The translations under genes were made by a program, and so were the position numbers. Shown here piece after piece: positions 8,714 to 16,387 of a stretch of DNA of 64,000 bases. This DNA is from Candidatus Lucifugimonas marina (GTDB taxonomy: Bacteria; Chloroflexota; Dehalococcoidia; Lucifugimonadales; Lucifugimonadaceae). Every line of letters starts with the position of its first letter. The first letter of the stretch is position 1. The stretch covers positions 1,984,001-2,048,000 of the forward strand of contig CP046147.1 in assembly GCA_029593915.1 (NCBI GenBank). The letters run 5' to 3'. Below the pieces are notes generated by a model that saw only the letters and a program-made list of their open reading frames with translations, was not told the origin of the DNA and did not search any database.

Positions 8714-9028
8714 CTAAATAGCAGCGCGTTCTAGCTCGATTACTTCTTCAGCAAGAGCTTCAATTTCGTCGACATCGTCTTCGAGCATGTCGAGGTCGTC
8801 GAGTTCAGGCTCGTCAATTTCAGAGATGGTCGCGACCGGCTCAAGCTGTGGAGCCATCACAACGTCTTCATCAAGCGTATTTGGTTGTTCTATCGAGCCA
8901 TTAGCCCTAATAGAGCGAGAATTGATCGTGTAGCCGCATGTAATGCAGCTCAAGAATGACCCGAAGCTGTCGGAGCCAAGCTCGACCGTACCGTCTTTGC
9001 AACGTAAGCAAGATTTAAAATAAAGCAC
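8714..9028 (-). CDS. Small zinc-ribbon protein with acidic C-terminal tail
   Basis: A 104-aa protein starting MLYFKSCLRCKDG with a second knuckle CITCGYTI, followed by a tail made largely of Asp and Glu (about residues 55-100). Its first 35 residues follow the same plan as the two 53-58-aa proteins at 41183 and 62441 (MLHFKSCPKC ... KKCVNCA), so these form a small paralogous family. The acidic tail suggests binding to a basic partner. Metal binding by four cysteines is likely; the role is unknown. It is transcribed towards the zinc-ribbon gene at 8449. Confidence 0.65.
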   Translation of the reverse strand: MLYFKSCLRCKDGTVELGSDSFGSFLSCITCGYTINSRSIRANGSIEQPNTLDEDVVMAPQLEPVATISEIDEPELDDLDMLEDDVDEIEALAEEVIELERAAI

Positions 9029-9234
9029 CGTAACGCCTCCATATGATCACGGCGGACACCGTGGTGTTTGAAGTCACACACGCATATGACGCGTGGACCG
9101 AACGAGCGGCATCCTATCCGGTAACGGCTAATTGGTTCCTAGTGCCGATTTATACGAGTTTTTGCGATTTTTCGTAATTTTTGGGAATTTTCAGACTTTT
9201 GGAGATCGAGCGGACTATTCGCCCGCTGTAATTC

Positions 9235-9364
9235 TCGACTTCCCGACGCCAGGAGGGATCATGAACGACTGGGAATAGTCCTTCGATGTGCGGCTCGATC
9301 TCTTGCTAGACAGGCGAATCGCCCCCTTCGTACGTGACCCCTCGGATGCACCCGGGAAGTCCGA
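9235..9364. repeat. Dispersed palindrome-ended intergenic repeat, copy C (inverted)
   Basis: Read on the minus strand this copy starts TCGGACTTCCCGGGTGCATC and ends ATGATCCCTCCTGGCGTCGG, followed by GAAGTCGA, matching copies A and B in reverse orientation. It is the longest copy (about 130 bp) and its ends pair best (TCGACTTCCCGA against CGGGAAGTCCGA). It sits alone in a gene-free interval, which supports a mobile or formerly mobile unit more than a terminator function. Confidence 0.6.
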
Positions 9365-9509
9365 TTAGTTCGGAGGGAGGCGAACGACGAGCTGAGATGA
9401 AGATTCTTGGAAGATCAATTCAATAAATCCATAAATCTCGCTTTAGAGCAGCGAAGTGACTTTGCTGGGGCAGGAATATGCTTCCACTAATACGCAGTAC
9501 AGGTGCACA

Positions 9510-9528
9510 GGTCTCGATAGTCGAGACC
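9510..9528. promoter_or_regulatory. Perfect inverted repeat upstream of the MBL-fold gene
   Basis: GGTCTCGA-TAG-TCGAGACC is a perfect 8-bp inverted repeat with a 3-base spacer, ending 40 bases before the ATG at 9568. It has no T-run, so it is more likely an operator or 5-prime-UTR hairpin than a terminator. No cognate regulator is adjacent. Confidence 0.4.
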
Positions 9529-9567
9529 GCCTAAGCATCACGGTTTGGAACTCGGAGGCAGTATCGA

Positions 9568-10431
9568 ATGGCAAGGCTCTACATCTTAGGAGCGGGAACC
9601 CCAACCCCTACACCAACTCGATTCGGCTCTGCCTACGTTCTCGAAATCGAGGGCGAAAAAATCATGTTCGACTGTGGTCCTGCAACAACGCACAAACTCG
9701 TGCAGTCCGGACTCTGGCCGCTCGATATCGACTACATCTTCTTCACCCACCACCACTTCGATCACGATATCGACTACCCGTGCTTCCTCCTGACCCGATT
9801 CGATCAGTCGATTGGCAAGGAAAACCAGCTTCAGGTATTTGGCCCGACCCTCACAGAAAAAATCACAGAGGGTGTGATTGGTGAGAACGGAATTTTCTCT
9901 CACGACTGGAAGGCGCGTATCTACCACCCGCTCTCGCAGAAGGTTTACATGAACCGTGGTGGAGTAATGCCTAGACGTGCTCCAAAAATCGCAGCCCGAG
10001 ACGTGGGCGTCGGCACAGTTCATACAGCCAAGAACTGGGAAGTTACCTCGGCGAACGCAGAACACGTTCAGCCGTATCTCGACTCGCTCGCTTACCGAAT
10101 CGAGACGAAATCAGGCAAGTCGGTAGTGTTCACTGGGGACACGCAGCCGTGCCAGTCGATCATCGACTTGGCAAAGGGCGCTGACGTTTTGATCTCGATG
10201 TGCTGGGACGACCAGGAATGCATGGACGCTGACGGCGAATCGCCGGGTCAGTGCGGCACAACGGGCGCAGCCCGGATGGCTGAAGAGGCTGGTGTGAAGA
10301 AGCTGATCCTCGTTCACATGGGCGCCCACATCGCTTCACACGGTCCACTCGAAAAGGGAATTGGCGATATTCGAGAGGCGTTCAGTGGACAGGTCATCTT
10401 CTCCGAAGAACTAATGGCTATCGACGTATAG
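9568..10431 (+). CDS. MBL-fold metallo-hydrolase (RNase Z/arylsulfatase-like group)
   Basis: A 287-aa metallo-beta-lactamase-fold protein. The metal motif FTHHHFDHDIDYP (about residues 65-77) gives HxHxDH, and later ligands are seen in VFTGDTQP (Asp) and LVHMGAH (His). The N-terminal LGAGTPTPTPTRFGSAYVL is typical of RNase Z-like and related hydrolases. It lacks the long exosite insert of tRNase Z, so a role in hydrolysing small esters, sulfates or lactones is as likely as RNA processing. GGAGG nine bases upstream supports the start. A strong terminator follows at 10465. Confidence 0.85.
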   Translation: MARLYILGAGTPTPTPTRFGSAYVLEIEGEKIMFDCGPATTHKLVQSGLWPLDIDYIFFTHHHFDHDIDYPCFLLTRFDQSIGKENQLQVFGPTLTEKITEGVIGENGIFSHDWKARIYHPLSQKVYMNRGGVMPRRAPKIAARDVGVGTVHTAKNWEVTSANAEHVQPYLDSLAYRIETKSGKSVVFTGDTQPCQSIIDLAKGADVLISMCWDDQECMDADGESPGQCGTTGAARMAEEAGVKKLILVHMGAHIASHGPLEKGIGDIREAFSGQVIFSEELMAIDV

Positions 10432-10464
10432 GTCGGTCCCTTAACAAAAAGCCCGTTAATCACA

Positions 10465-10505
10465 ACAGCCCCGATTCCGCATGAATGGAATCGGGGCTGT
10501 TTTTG
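10465..10505 (+). terminator. Rho-independent terminator
   Basis: ACAGCCCCGATTCC and GGAATCGGGGCTGT form a 14-bp stem with an 8-base loop, followed by TTTTTGTTTT. It ends the MBL-fold hydrolase transcript. The same stem sequence is used again at 11901-11942, one gene downstream. Confidence 0.9.
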
Positions 10506-10595
10506 TTTTGACCGAACACAACATTACGTTTCGTGATATACATGCCCCAGTGTTATGAATGTGCAAACTCTGAAACTTTGATCAGCGAGGAATAT

Positions 10596-11883
10596 ATGCC
10601 TGAAACCGAATCTTCAAATTGGCAACGAGCCAGCCTGATCCCTACGTCTGGGCTTAAGGGGCACCGAGAACAAGAGGTTCGTGCAACATCAGCGACGCTG
10701 GCAGTTCTCAGTGCAGTTCCTGAATTTTCCAAGTCGGTGCTCAAGCAATTCGGAGCTCCCGCGGGAAAGTCTGAAACATTTGTCGAAGTCTCTTTCAAGA
10801 CTTCAGACGGTCGAATGGTTCGTCCTGATGGTTTGATCCGGGTCAAATCAAGATCTCGGACTTGGACTTGTCTAGTTGAAGTTAAAACCGGTCGCAATTC
10901 GCTCGAATTCGAACAGCTGGAAACTTATCTGGATATTGCTCGAGCCAACGGTTTTGACGCTCTCGTAACCTTCTCAAATCAGTTCTCACCTTCTGCAGGC
11001 GTTCACCCAGTCAAAGAAACTACGAAGTGTCGACATGTATCACATGTCATGGACAGCCTTGATCACCGAAGCGGTTATCCAACATGAGCATCGGGGGATT
11101 TCCGATCCGGATCAGGCATGGATTCTATAAGAACTGATTCGTTATCTAGAACATCAAAACTCCGGTGCTCACGAATTCGAGGACATGGGACAGCATTGGG
11201 TTGGAGTCCGAAACTCAGTAAAAGATGGCACTCTAAGAAAGACCGATCCTGGAGTCGAAGAGGTCGTTGAACGCTGGATCGAATTAATGCGATTCCTTAG
11301 CCTTCAACTCGGAAAAAACTTAGGAGCTGAAGTTCGTCAAGCTCTGACGAAATCTGAACGTGGTGATCCTCCAATGAGAGTAAATAACGCTAAGTCACAC
11401 CTGGAAGACAACTCCACGCTGTCGGGTTCTTTTCGTATTCCAGACGCTATTGCTGACGTAAAAATAGACGCTAATTTGCAATCAAGAATTGTTGAAGCTT
11501 CAATTTCAGTGGACTCACCTAAAGAGGGACGCCCGCGAACACGAGTGAACTGGCTTGTACGACAACTCTCGAAATCACCTGATGCAGTAAGGATCGACGC
11601 CAGTTTTGGCCGACGGCGAGAAACGACTTCGAACACCCTAGCCGCACTCCGAGAAGATCCCAGCTTAGGGTTGCTTGCTGACAACCGTGTTGACCCGACC
11701 CGATTCACTATCGCGCTGACAACCGACATGGGCGTGAAAAAGGGAAATGGTCAAGGCTCATTTGTTGAATCAATTCAGACGACATTGGAAGTGTTTTACC
11801 AAGAAGTCGTAGAGGTGCTTAAGGCGTGGACTCCAGCCGCACCTAAGCTCCCAGTACCCGAAACTTCGGTGTCCAATCAATGA
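10596..11883 (+). pseudogene. Disrupted PD-(D/E)XK nuclease-like gene (frameshift plus nonsense codon)
   Basis: Two open segments read as one protein once a frame change near 11015-11025 and an in-frame TAA at 11128-11130 are ignored. The first segment (start 10596, preceded by AGCGAGG) has a restriction-endonuclease-like core: RPDGLIRV, then CLVEVKTG. After the frame change the second frame continues YHMSWTALITEAV, DPDQAWIL, the stop, then ELIRYLEH...GAHEFEDMG and on to 11883. The continuity of plausible protein sequence across both lesions shows a recently inactivated gene of about 430 codons. The domain resembles nuclease-fold stress proteins known mainly from actinobacteria and Chloroflexota. 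It is framed by two terminators with identical stems. Sequencing error could explain the frameshift but less easily both lesions. Confidence 0.75.
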
Positions 11884-11900
11884 CCTAAGTCCACTGCATG

Positions 11901-11943
11901 AAACAGCCCCGATTCCATCTAATCGGAATCGGGGCTGTTTTGT
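11901..11943. terminator. Rho-independent terminator, possibly bidirectional
   Basis: AACAGCCCCGATTCC and GGAATCGGGGCTGTT form a 15-bp stem with TTTT following on the plus strand. On the minus strand the stem is followed by TTTC, so it may also stop the minus-strand selenoprotein candidate whose gene ends at 12003. The stem is the same as that at 10465-10505. Confidence 0.82.
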
Positions 11944-12002
11944 GTCGTTCGAGTTGGAGGTTTGTTTGGCTCACGGCCAAATGGAAAGTGTTATCCGTGA
12001 CT

Positions 12003-12296
12003 TCAGGTGTCGTGTCCGTATAGCTGTGCTCTAACGGTTATCCATTTGAAGAACAGGAACTTTTTCTGTTCGACAAGAATTGCGGCGGCTTTAGTGGCTA
12101 GATTCTTCGAGACGAGAATCTCGACGCCCTTTTCTTTGACCAACTGATAAGCCGATTCGTTGGCTTTCTTTGCGTAGGTATCGACCGATACCGAGGCGTG
12201 ACCGCCTCAGCCAAGTCCGGCCAAATAGTCGAGCGCCACAGGTCGTTCGCGACCTTGAAGGTGCTCTTTCGCTGCGTCTGTAATCAGAAGTTGCAT
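12003..12296 (-). CDS. Candidate selenoprotein, HesB-like/CC-Se-motif type (UGA at codon 30)
   Basis: Reading the minus strand from ATG at 12296 gives MQLLITDAAKEHLQGRERP, an in-frame TGA as codon 30 (12207-12209, in GLG-U-GGHASV), and then 67 further sense codons to a TGA stop at 12003. The post-UGA part (VEILVSKNLATKAA, KKFLFFKWITVRA) is as protein-like as the part before it. The N-terminus ITDAAKEHL resembles HesB/IscA-type proteins, and the overall plan recalls small CC/Se-motif selenoproteins. Immediately 3-prime of the UGA lies a SECIS-like hairpin with the GGUC loop known from E. coli fdhF. The product would be 97 aa with Sec30. The alternative is a pseudogene with a nonsense mutation. 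The gene needs SelB and tRNA-Sec, which are not in this window. Confidence 0.68.
12177..12208 (-). promoter_or_regulatory. Bacterial SECIS-like element
   Basis: On the minus strand, directly after the UGA codon, two perfect hairpins follow each other: GAGGCG-GTCA-CGCCTC, which begins inside the UGA codon (its first two bases are the GA), and GGTATC-GGTC-GATACC. The second has a 6-bp stem and a GGUC loop at nucleotides 24-27 counted from the U of UGA; in E. coli fdhF the GGUC loop is at nucleotides 22-25. SelB recognises the loop G and U. Both hairpins lie inside the coding frame, as bacterial SECIS elements do. The two stems do not overlap each other. Confidence 0.65.
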
Positions 12297-12392
12297 ATTT
12301 TCTCTTACGTGGCCGACCGGCGATTATTGTCGGATAAGTTACTAGCCTTCGATGCTACTACCCGTTCCAGAGATTCGGCTGAAATCTTGCTC

Positions 12393-14063
12393 CTAGGTCA
12401 GTTCTCGCTTCATCTGAGCGAGTCCCATCGGACCGAGCTTGAGAGCCTTGTTGTGCCACTCTTTCAGATCGAAATCCGCTCCTGCTGATTGCTTCGCAGA
12501 TTCACGAGCTTCGAGCCACACACGTTCTCCGACCTTGTAGCTGATCGCCTGTCCCGGAATTCCGAGATACCGATCAACTTCCGAAGCCACGAAATCAGCC
12601 GGGAAGTGAACTCGTTCTCGCATGAACTCCAACGCTAGGTCGCCGTTCCACACCTCACCGGGGTGAAATTCAGAATGCTTTGGGATTTTTAGTCCGAGGT
12701 GCATTCCGATATCGACGATCACACGCACACTGCGCAGTGCCTGAGCATCGAGCATGCCCATGTAGTAGTCAGGATTCTCGAGGTACCCCAGCTCACCCAT
12801 CAGCCGCTCAGCGTAGAGCGCCCATCCTTCCGCATGACCTGACGTGCCGGCAAGCAAACGCTGGAACCGTGAAAGCTCGTCGGTCATCGCAACGTTTGTG
12901 GCAATTTGAAAATGGTGGCCTGGGACGCCCTCGTGATAAGCAATAGACACTTCGCGCCAGATAGGAAACTCGGTTTTACCGCCCGTTGGGTACCAAGTAC
13001 GCCCCGGTCTAGAAAAATCTTCAGAAGGACCGGTGTAGTACATCGCCAGCGCACCGCCGGGAGGCGAAATCAGCGCTTCGATCTTCCGAACGGGGTCGAG
13101 AATATCGAAGTGTGTTCCGTCCATCTCGGCAATCGTCTTGTCCTGGAGATCTTGCATCCACTGTCGAAATTCATCTTCACCTTTGATCATTTTTTCAGGA
13201 TCAGTTTCGAGAAGTTCGACAGCCTCACCAATCGAAGCACCGGGCTTGATCAGTTCCGCAGTCTTGGTCATCTCCGACCTCACCCACGCCAGTTGCTCCC
13301 ATCCCCAGTCATAGGTTTCTTCGGGATCGATATCAACTCCCAAATACCCTTCGGCCGATAGTGCGTATCGATCACGCCCTACCCCATCGATCGGGCTGGC
13401 ATCGGGCAGGTAGGTATTTCGCAGGTAGTCGCCCATCTCGTCGTAGGCTTCAGTCGCGGATGCTGCGGCATCTTCGACACGCGCCGCTAACGATTCATCA
13501 TTAATGTCTGAAGCCGCTAGAGCGTTCACCAACGAATCGAAAAATGGCGAGTTATCACCGTTACCAGCCCACACTTCACACTGCTCAGCCGTTCCGTTGA
13601 CCTGCCGTTCGGAGGTGACAAGACCTTCGGAACGACCGATGTCTAGTGTTCGGCGGTAACCAGCAAGAGAATCACCGATCTTCTCCATTCGGGAAGCGAT
13701 GTTTTCCCATGCCTCGACGGAGTCTTGTGGCATTAGATCGAAGATAGATCGGACGCTTTGTACCGGCGAGAAGAGGACATTCATATCGCGAAGATGCTCG
13801 CGTGATTCAAACTGCTCGACTGAGAGCGAAATCTCGTCGATGAACGTGTCTTTGCACATTCGCTCTCGGTCGTTCGCCGGAACTGCCGCCTGCATCTCTT
13901 TCATCGCAGAAAGAACATCTGAATGAAACGCTTCAGAAGCTTCGGGCGAGTAATCGGCCATCAGGTGATCGAAGCCTTTCACCCCCATGTGAGTAGCGGA
14001 CAGCGGATGATGCTTAGCAACGGTATCGATGAAACCGTCGGCAATCTCAAAAACTCCAGTCAT
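12393..14063 (-). CDS. DUF885 family (putative metallo-carboxypeptidase-like) protein
   Basis: A protein of about 556 aa with the DUF885 signature HEGVPGHHFQ, a zincin-type HExxxGHH site, and the conserved tail region with SYKVGERVWLEAR. DUF885 proteins are related to gluzincin peptidases, and some act on dipeptides or peptidoglycan. The ATG at 14063 is chosen because MTGVFEIADGFIDTV is where family similarity starts and it lies 26 bases after the stop of the upstream serine hydrolase, with GGAG upstream. A start at 14150 would overlap that gene. No signal peptide is seen, so cytoplasmic. Probably cotranscribed with 14089-15489. Confidence 0.85.
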   Translation of the reverse strand: MTGVFEIADGFIDTVAKHHPLSATHMGVKGFDHLMADYSPEASEAFHSDVLSAMKEMQAAVPANDRERMCKDTFIDEISLSVEQFESREHLRDMNVLFSPVQSVRSIFDLMPQDSVEAWENIASRMEKIGDSLAGYRRTLDIGRSEGLVTSERQVNGTAEQCEVWAGNGDNSPFFDSLVNALAASDINDESLAARVEDAAASATEAYDEMGDYLRNTYLPDASPIDGVGRDRYALSAEGYLGVDIDPEETYDWGWEQLAWVRSEMTKTAELIKPGASIGEAVELLETDPEKMIKGEDEFRQWMQDLQDKTIAEMDGTHFDILDPVRKIEALISPPGGALAMYYTGPSEDFSRPGRTWYPTGGKTEFPIWREVSIAYHEGVPGHHFQIATNVAMTDELSRFQRLLAGTSGHAEGWALYAERLMGELGYLENPDYYMGMLDAQALRSVRVIVDIGMHLGLKIPKHSEFHPGEVWNGDLALEFMRERVHFPADFVASEVDRYLGIPGQAISYKVGERVWLEARESAKQSAGADFDLKEWHNKALKLGPMGLAQMKRELT

Positions 14064-14088
14064 GTTGATAAGTACTCCGTCGCTATTG

Positions 14089-15489
14089 TTAGTCGACTCG
14101 TTTGTAGAGGAACCCGCCAAGTCGGAACCACTCTGCTTTCCCCTGTTCATTCATTGAAAATTCGGCAAGTTCCCCTGCCCCACGACCTCCAACGGTGCGG
14201 AACGCATTGGAATCGGTTACCGCGGGATCGCTAGCCAACCCAGCCGGACCGTGAAGCGTGTAGTCGCCCTTTCGAGGTGCGCCTAGCCCGAAGCCGTTAT
14301 CACCGAAAATCACATCTACATACGCACCCGGTTCTGCCCGGTAACGCCCCAGATATGCCGAGGCATCTTGTTCGGCTACCGTCACCAGATTGGTTTCGTT
14401 TGGCTCAGGCACAGGACCCAATTCACGTATAACCAGTTCGGCGATATCTTCTGCCAGAACGTAAGGTGTCGGAGCTGGCCAGATGTTGGCGAGAACGATC
14501 ACACCGGTTTGTGCTTCGACGCTGAATACGAAATTCGATGCGTAGCCCTGAATACCGCCACCGTGATTGTGCATAACAAGGTCATCTCGGCGGTTCATTC
14601 GCCACGACAACGCCTGCCCGTTCGACCAATCGCTCGACATGTAAACAGGTCGGTGCATCTCTGCAAGAGACTCTGAAGATAGAACTTTGCTTGAGTGTGT
14701 CTCACGACCAGATGTGAATTGGAACGACATCCATTTAGCGAGATCTTCAACATTTGAGTGCAGTTGCCCTGCAGCTGAAATTCCTCGAAGCGAGGCATAT
14801 GGGGCGAGTCGAAGTTCATCTTCACCCGGCAACGGGTGGCTGTATCCGGTCGACTTGAGTTCAGCCTGCGAGTCATCAAGCTCAAAACGAGTATTCGTAA
14901 GTCCCAGAGGTCCAGTTATTTCCTCGTAAATGTACTGTTCATATGGAACACCACTGATCTGTTCAATGACCTGCCCCAGCAGCCCAACGGCAAGGTTTGA
15001 ATACTTCCACTGGCTGTCTTGCGGAATAACAACGTCGATTTCAGCTAACCCATCGAGAAGTTCTTCGCTTGTTGGGAACGATGGAGCATTCCAATCGGTA
15101 AGAGGATGCTCTGTTCGAAGCCCCGAATAGTGAGTCATCAAGCGGCGTAAAGTCACACCTTCCAACGTTCCACGCAGTGCATGAGCAATCGTGAAATCGG
15201 GCATGTGAACCAACAGCGGGTCGTCGAGTTCCAACTGACCAAGATCGCGCAGCTGCAAGATGGCGGTGCCGGTGAAAGTCTTCGTGATCGAGGCTATGCG
15301 CGAGATAGTTTGCGGGGTTGTCGGCTTATCTTCACCAAGAGTTTGCGTGCCGAACGAATAGTGCCCAGCGAGCGAATCGCCTCGAACGACACCTATCGAC
15401 AATCCGGGAATGCGATCTTGCGCCATCGACGCTAAAGCAAGCTCAGATATTTTCGATTTAAGGGCAGATAACTCGGCACTGTTCGACAA
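14089..15489 (-). CDS. Beta-lactamase family serine hydrolase
   Basis: A class C beta-lactamase/PBP4-like serine hydrolase of about 466 aa. The nucleophile motif is SITK (in SRIASITKTF), the second motif Tyr-x-Asn is KYSN, and the third is the HNHGGG segment near MHNHGGGIQGYAS. Such enzymes are esterases, D-peptidases or amidases. The TTG at 15489 is favoured because GGGAG lies six bases upstream. An earlier TTG at 15513 is possible. There is no clear signal peptide. A C-terminal all-beta domain of about 100 residues, as in many family members, follows the catalytic domain. The downstream DUF885 gene starts 26 bases later. A second serine hydrolase is at 34367. Confidence 0.87.
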   Translation of the reverse strand: MSNSAELSALKSKISELALASMAQDRIPGLSIGVVRGDSLAGHYSFGTQTLGEDKPTTPQTISRIASITKTFTGTAILQLRDLGQLELDDPLLVHMPDFTIAHALRGTLEGVTLRRLMTHYSGLRTEHPLTDWNAPSFPTSEELLDGLAEIDVVIPQDSQWKYSNLAVGLLGQVIEQISGVPYEQYIYEEITGPLGLTNTRFELDDSQAELKSTGYSHPLPGEDELRLAPYASLRGISAAGQLHSNVEDLAKWMSFQFTSGRETHSSKVLSSESLAEMHRPVYMSSDWSNGQALSWRMNRRDDLVMHNHGGGIQGYASNFVFSVEAQTGVIVLANIWPAPTPYVLAEDIAELVIRELGPVPEPNETNLVTVAEQDASAYLGRYRAEPGAYVDVIFGDNGFGLGAPRKGDYTLHGPAGLASDPAVTDSNAFRTVGGRGAGELAEFSMNEQGKAEWFRLGGFLYKRVD

Positions 15490-15517
15490 CAGATTCTCCC
15501 AACAAGTAAGCAAATGA

Positions 15518-15546
15518 AAACGGCACCTAGAAACTAGGTGCCGTTA
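15518..15546 (-). terminator. Rho-independent terminator
   Basis: CGGCACCTAG-AAA-CTAGGTGCCG is a perfect 10-bp stem with a 3-base loop. On the minus strand it is followed by TTTTCATTT, so it ends the coiled-coil gene at 15601-16125 and separates it from the serine hydrolase gene. Confidence 0.85.
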
Positions 15547-15600
15547 GATTACTTATTCAGGAAGCAGGTTGCGAACGATTTTGCTCGAACAAACTTGGCG

Positions 15601-16125
15601 TTACGCCGATTTGCGAGCTGCTCGGGCCTCTGCATCTTTCATCAACTGATCGATGTACTTGAAAGCCTGAGTCTCGTACATCTTCATACGATCTTCGAGA
15701 CCTCGCATCGTTGTTCGTTTTACACGAATCTTCTGCTTCACGCCGTCGATCTCAGACATTGCGTTTTTGAAGTCGCTCTCAAGATCGTTTAGCGCCTGAC
15801 GAAGGTCTTTGTTGAATGCATCGACGTCAGCATTCGGGTTCTGGCTCAGAAGGTCTTCTTTCGCACCCTCGAACTCGATCTTGATGCCTTCAGCATGTCG
15901 AGCCTTGTTGTCGATCAAATCTTTGAGCTTCGCAAGATGTGCGTGCAGACCTTCGAGTTCTTTATTCACCGAACGCAGCTCTGCAACACGTGGTTCGATC
16001 TTGATCATGATCTCGCTCACCTTCTCAGCAGCAAAAGCGCTACGAGTTGGTTTGCCGGATTTACCGGTTTTCCCGAGGTGGGTCATCAGCGAGTGGATTC
16101 GTCGATCGTCTGTCCAATGTTGCAT
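15601..16125 (-). CDS. Coiled-coil hypothetical protein
   Basis: A 174-aa, highly charged protein. After a basic N-terminus (about residues 1-35), residues 36-165 are a nearly continuous helical heptad pattern rich in Glu, Lys, Leu and Ala, with a short break at QNPNADV (about residues 96-102) that could make a helical hairpin. There is no membrane segment or signal peptide. It has its own terminator, so it is a single-gene unit. The shape is that of structural coiled-coil proteins (PspA-like or chromosome-associated), but no family was recognised. Confidence 0.7.
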   Translation of the reverse strand: MQHWTDDRRIHSLMTHLGKTGKSGKPTRSAFAAEKVSEIMIKIEPRVAELRSVNKELEGLHAHLAKLKDLIDNKARHAEGIKIEFEGAKEDLLSQNPNADVDAFNKDLRQALNDLESDFKNAMSEIDGVKQKIRVKRTTMRGLEDRMKMYETQAFKYIDQLMKDAEARAARKSA

Positions 16126-16164
16126 ATTAGGTGCAAGCGCCTCCGCGGCATTGGCCGCAACTGG

Positions 16165-16187
16165 CGTAACTTCAATTAAGAGTTACG
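16165..16187. promoter_or_regulatory. Inverted repeat in the divergent intergenic region
   Basis: CGTAACT-TCAATTAAG-AGTTACG is a perfect 7-bp inverted repeat with a 9-base spacer between the minus-strand coiled-coil gene and the plus-strand catabolic operon. Position and symmetry suit an operator, probably for the gene at 15601, since it ends 40 bases before that start. The cognate regulator is unknown. Confidence 0.4.
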
Positions 16188-16387
16188 GAGGTGAGTTAAG
16201 TAATCCAATTGTCCCGGAAGCATAGCTTTTTGCGTAACCGTGTAAGTTCCAAGTCGACTAGGAGAAAAGCCCTATTGCTACATCGTCGGGAGAGTGCATG
16301 TAGTATCCGCAATGCAGAATTTTGAGCCGCCAGTATTAGCGATTTCAGACGCAGTCGACTCGCACACAAGAACGAATCACAAAAACA

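Larger units (their letters stand above)
9029..9567. other. Gene-free interval before the MBL-fold hydrolase
   Basis: No convincing coding region is seen. The left part (about 9140-9200) is AT-rich with T runs that could hold the promoter of the minus-strand zinc-ribbon gene. The centre holds repeat copy C (9235-9364). The right part holds a perfect 8-bp inverted repeat (9510-9528) and a GGAGG ribosome-binding site for the gene at 9568. Confidence 0.5.

Noticed and set aside
11128..11130. In-frame TAA in the nuclease-like gene as a recoded codon
   Set aside because: TAA recoding is not expected in bacteria and a second lesion (frameshift) nearby shows ordinary decay.
12198..12488. Plus-strand open frame opposite the selenoprotein candidate
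   Set aside because: It overlaps the minus-strand selenoprotein candidate and the DUF885 gene end, has no family features or ribosome-binding site, and its composition is that of an antisense frame.
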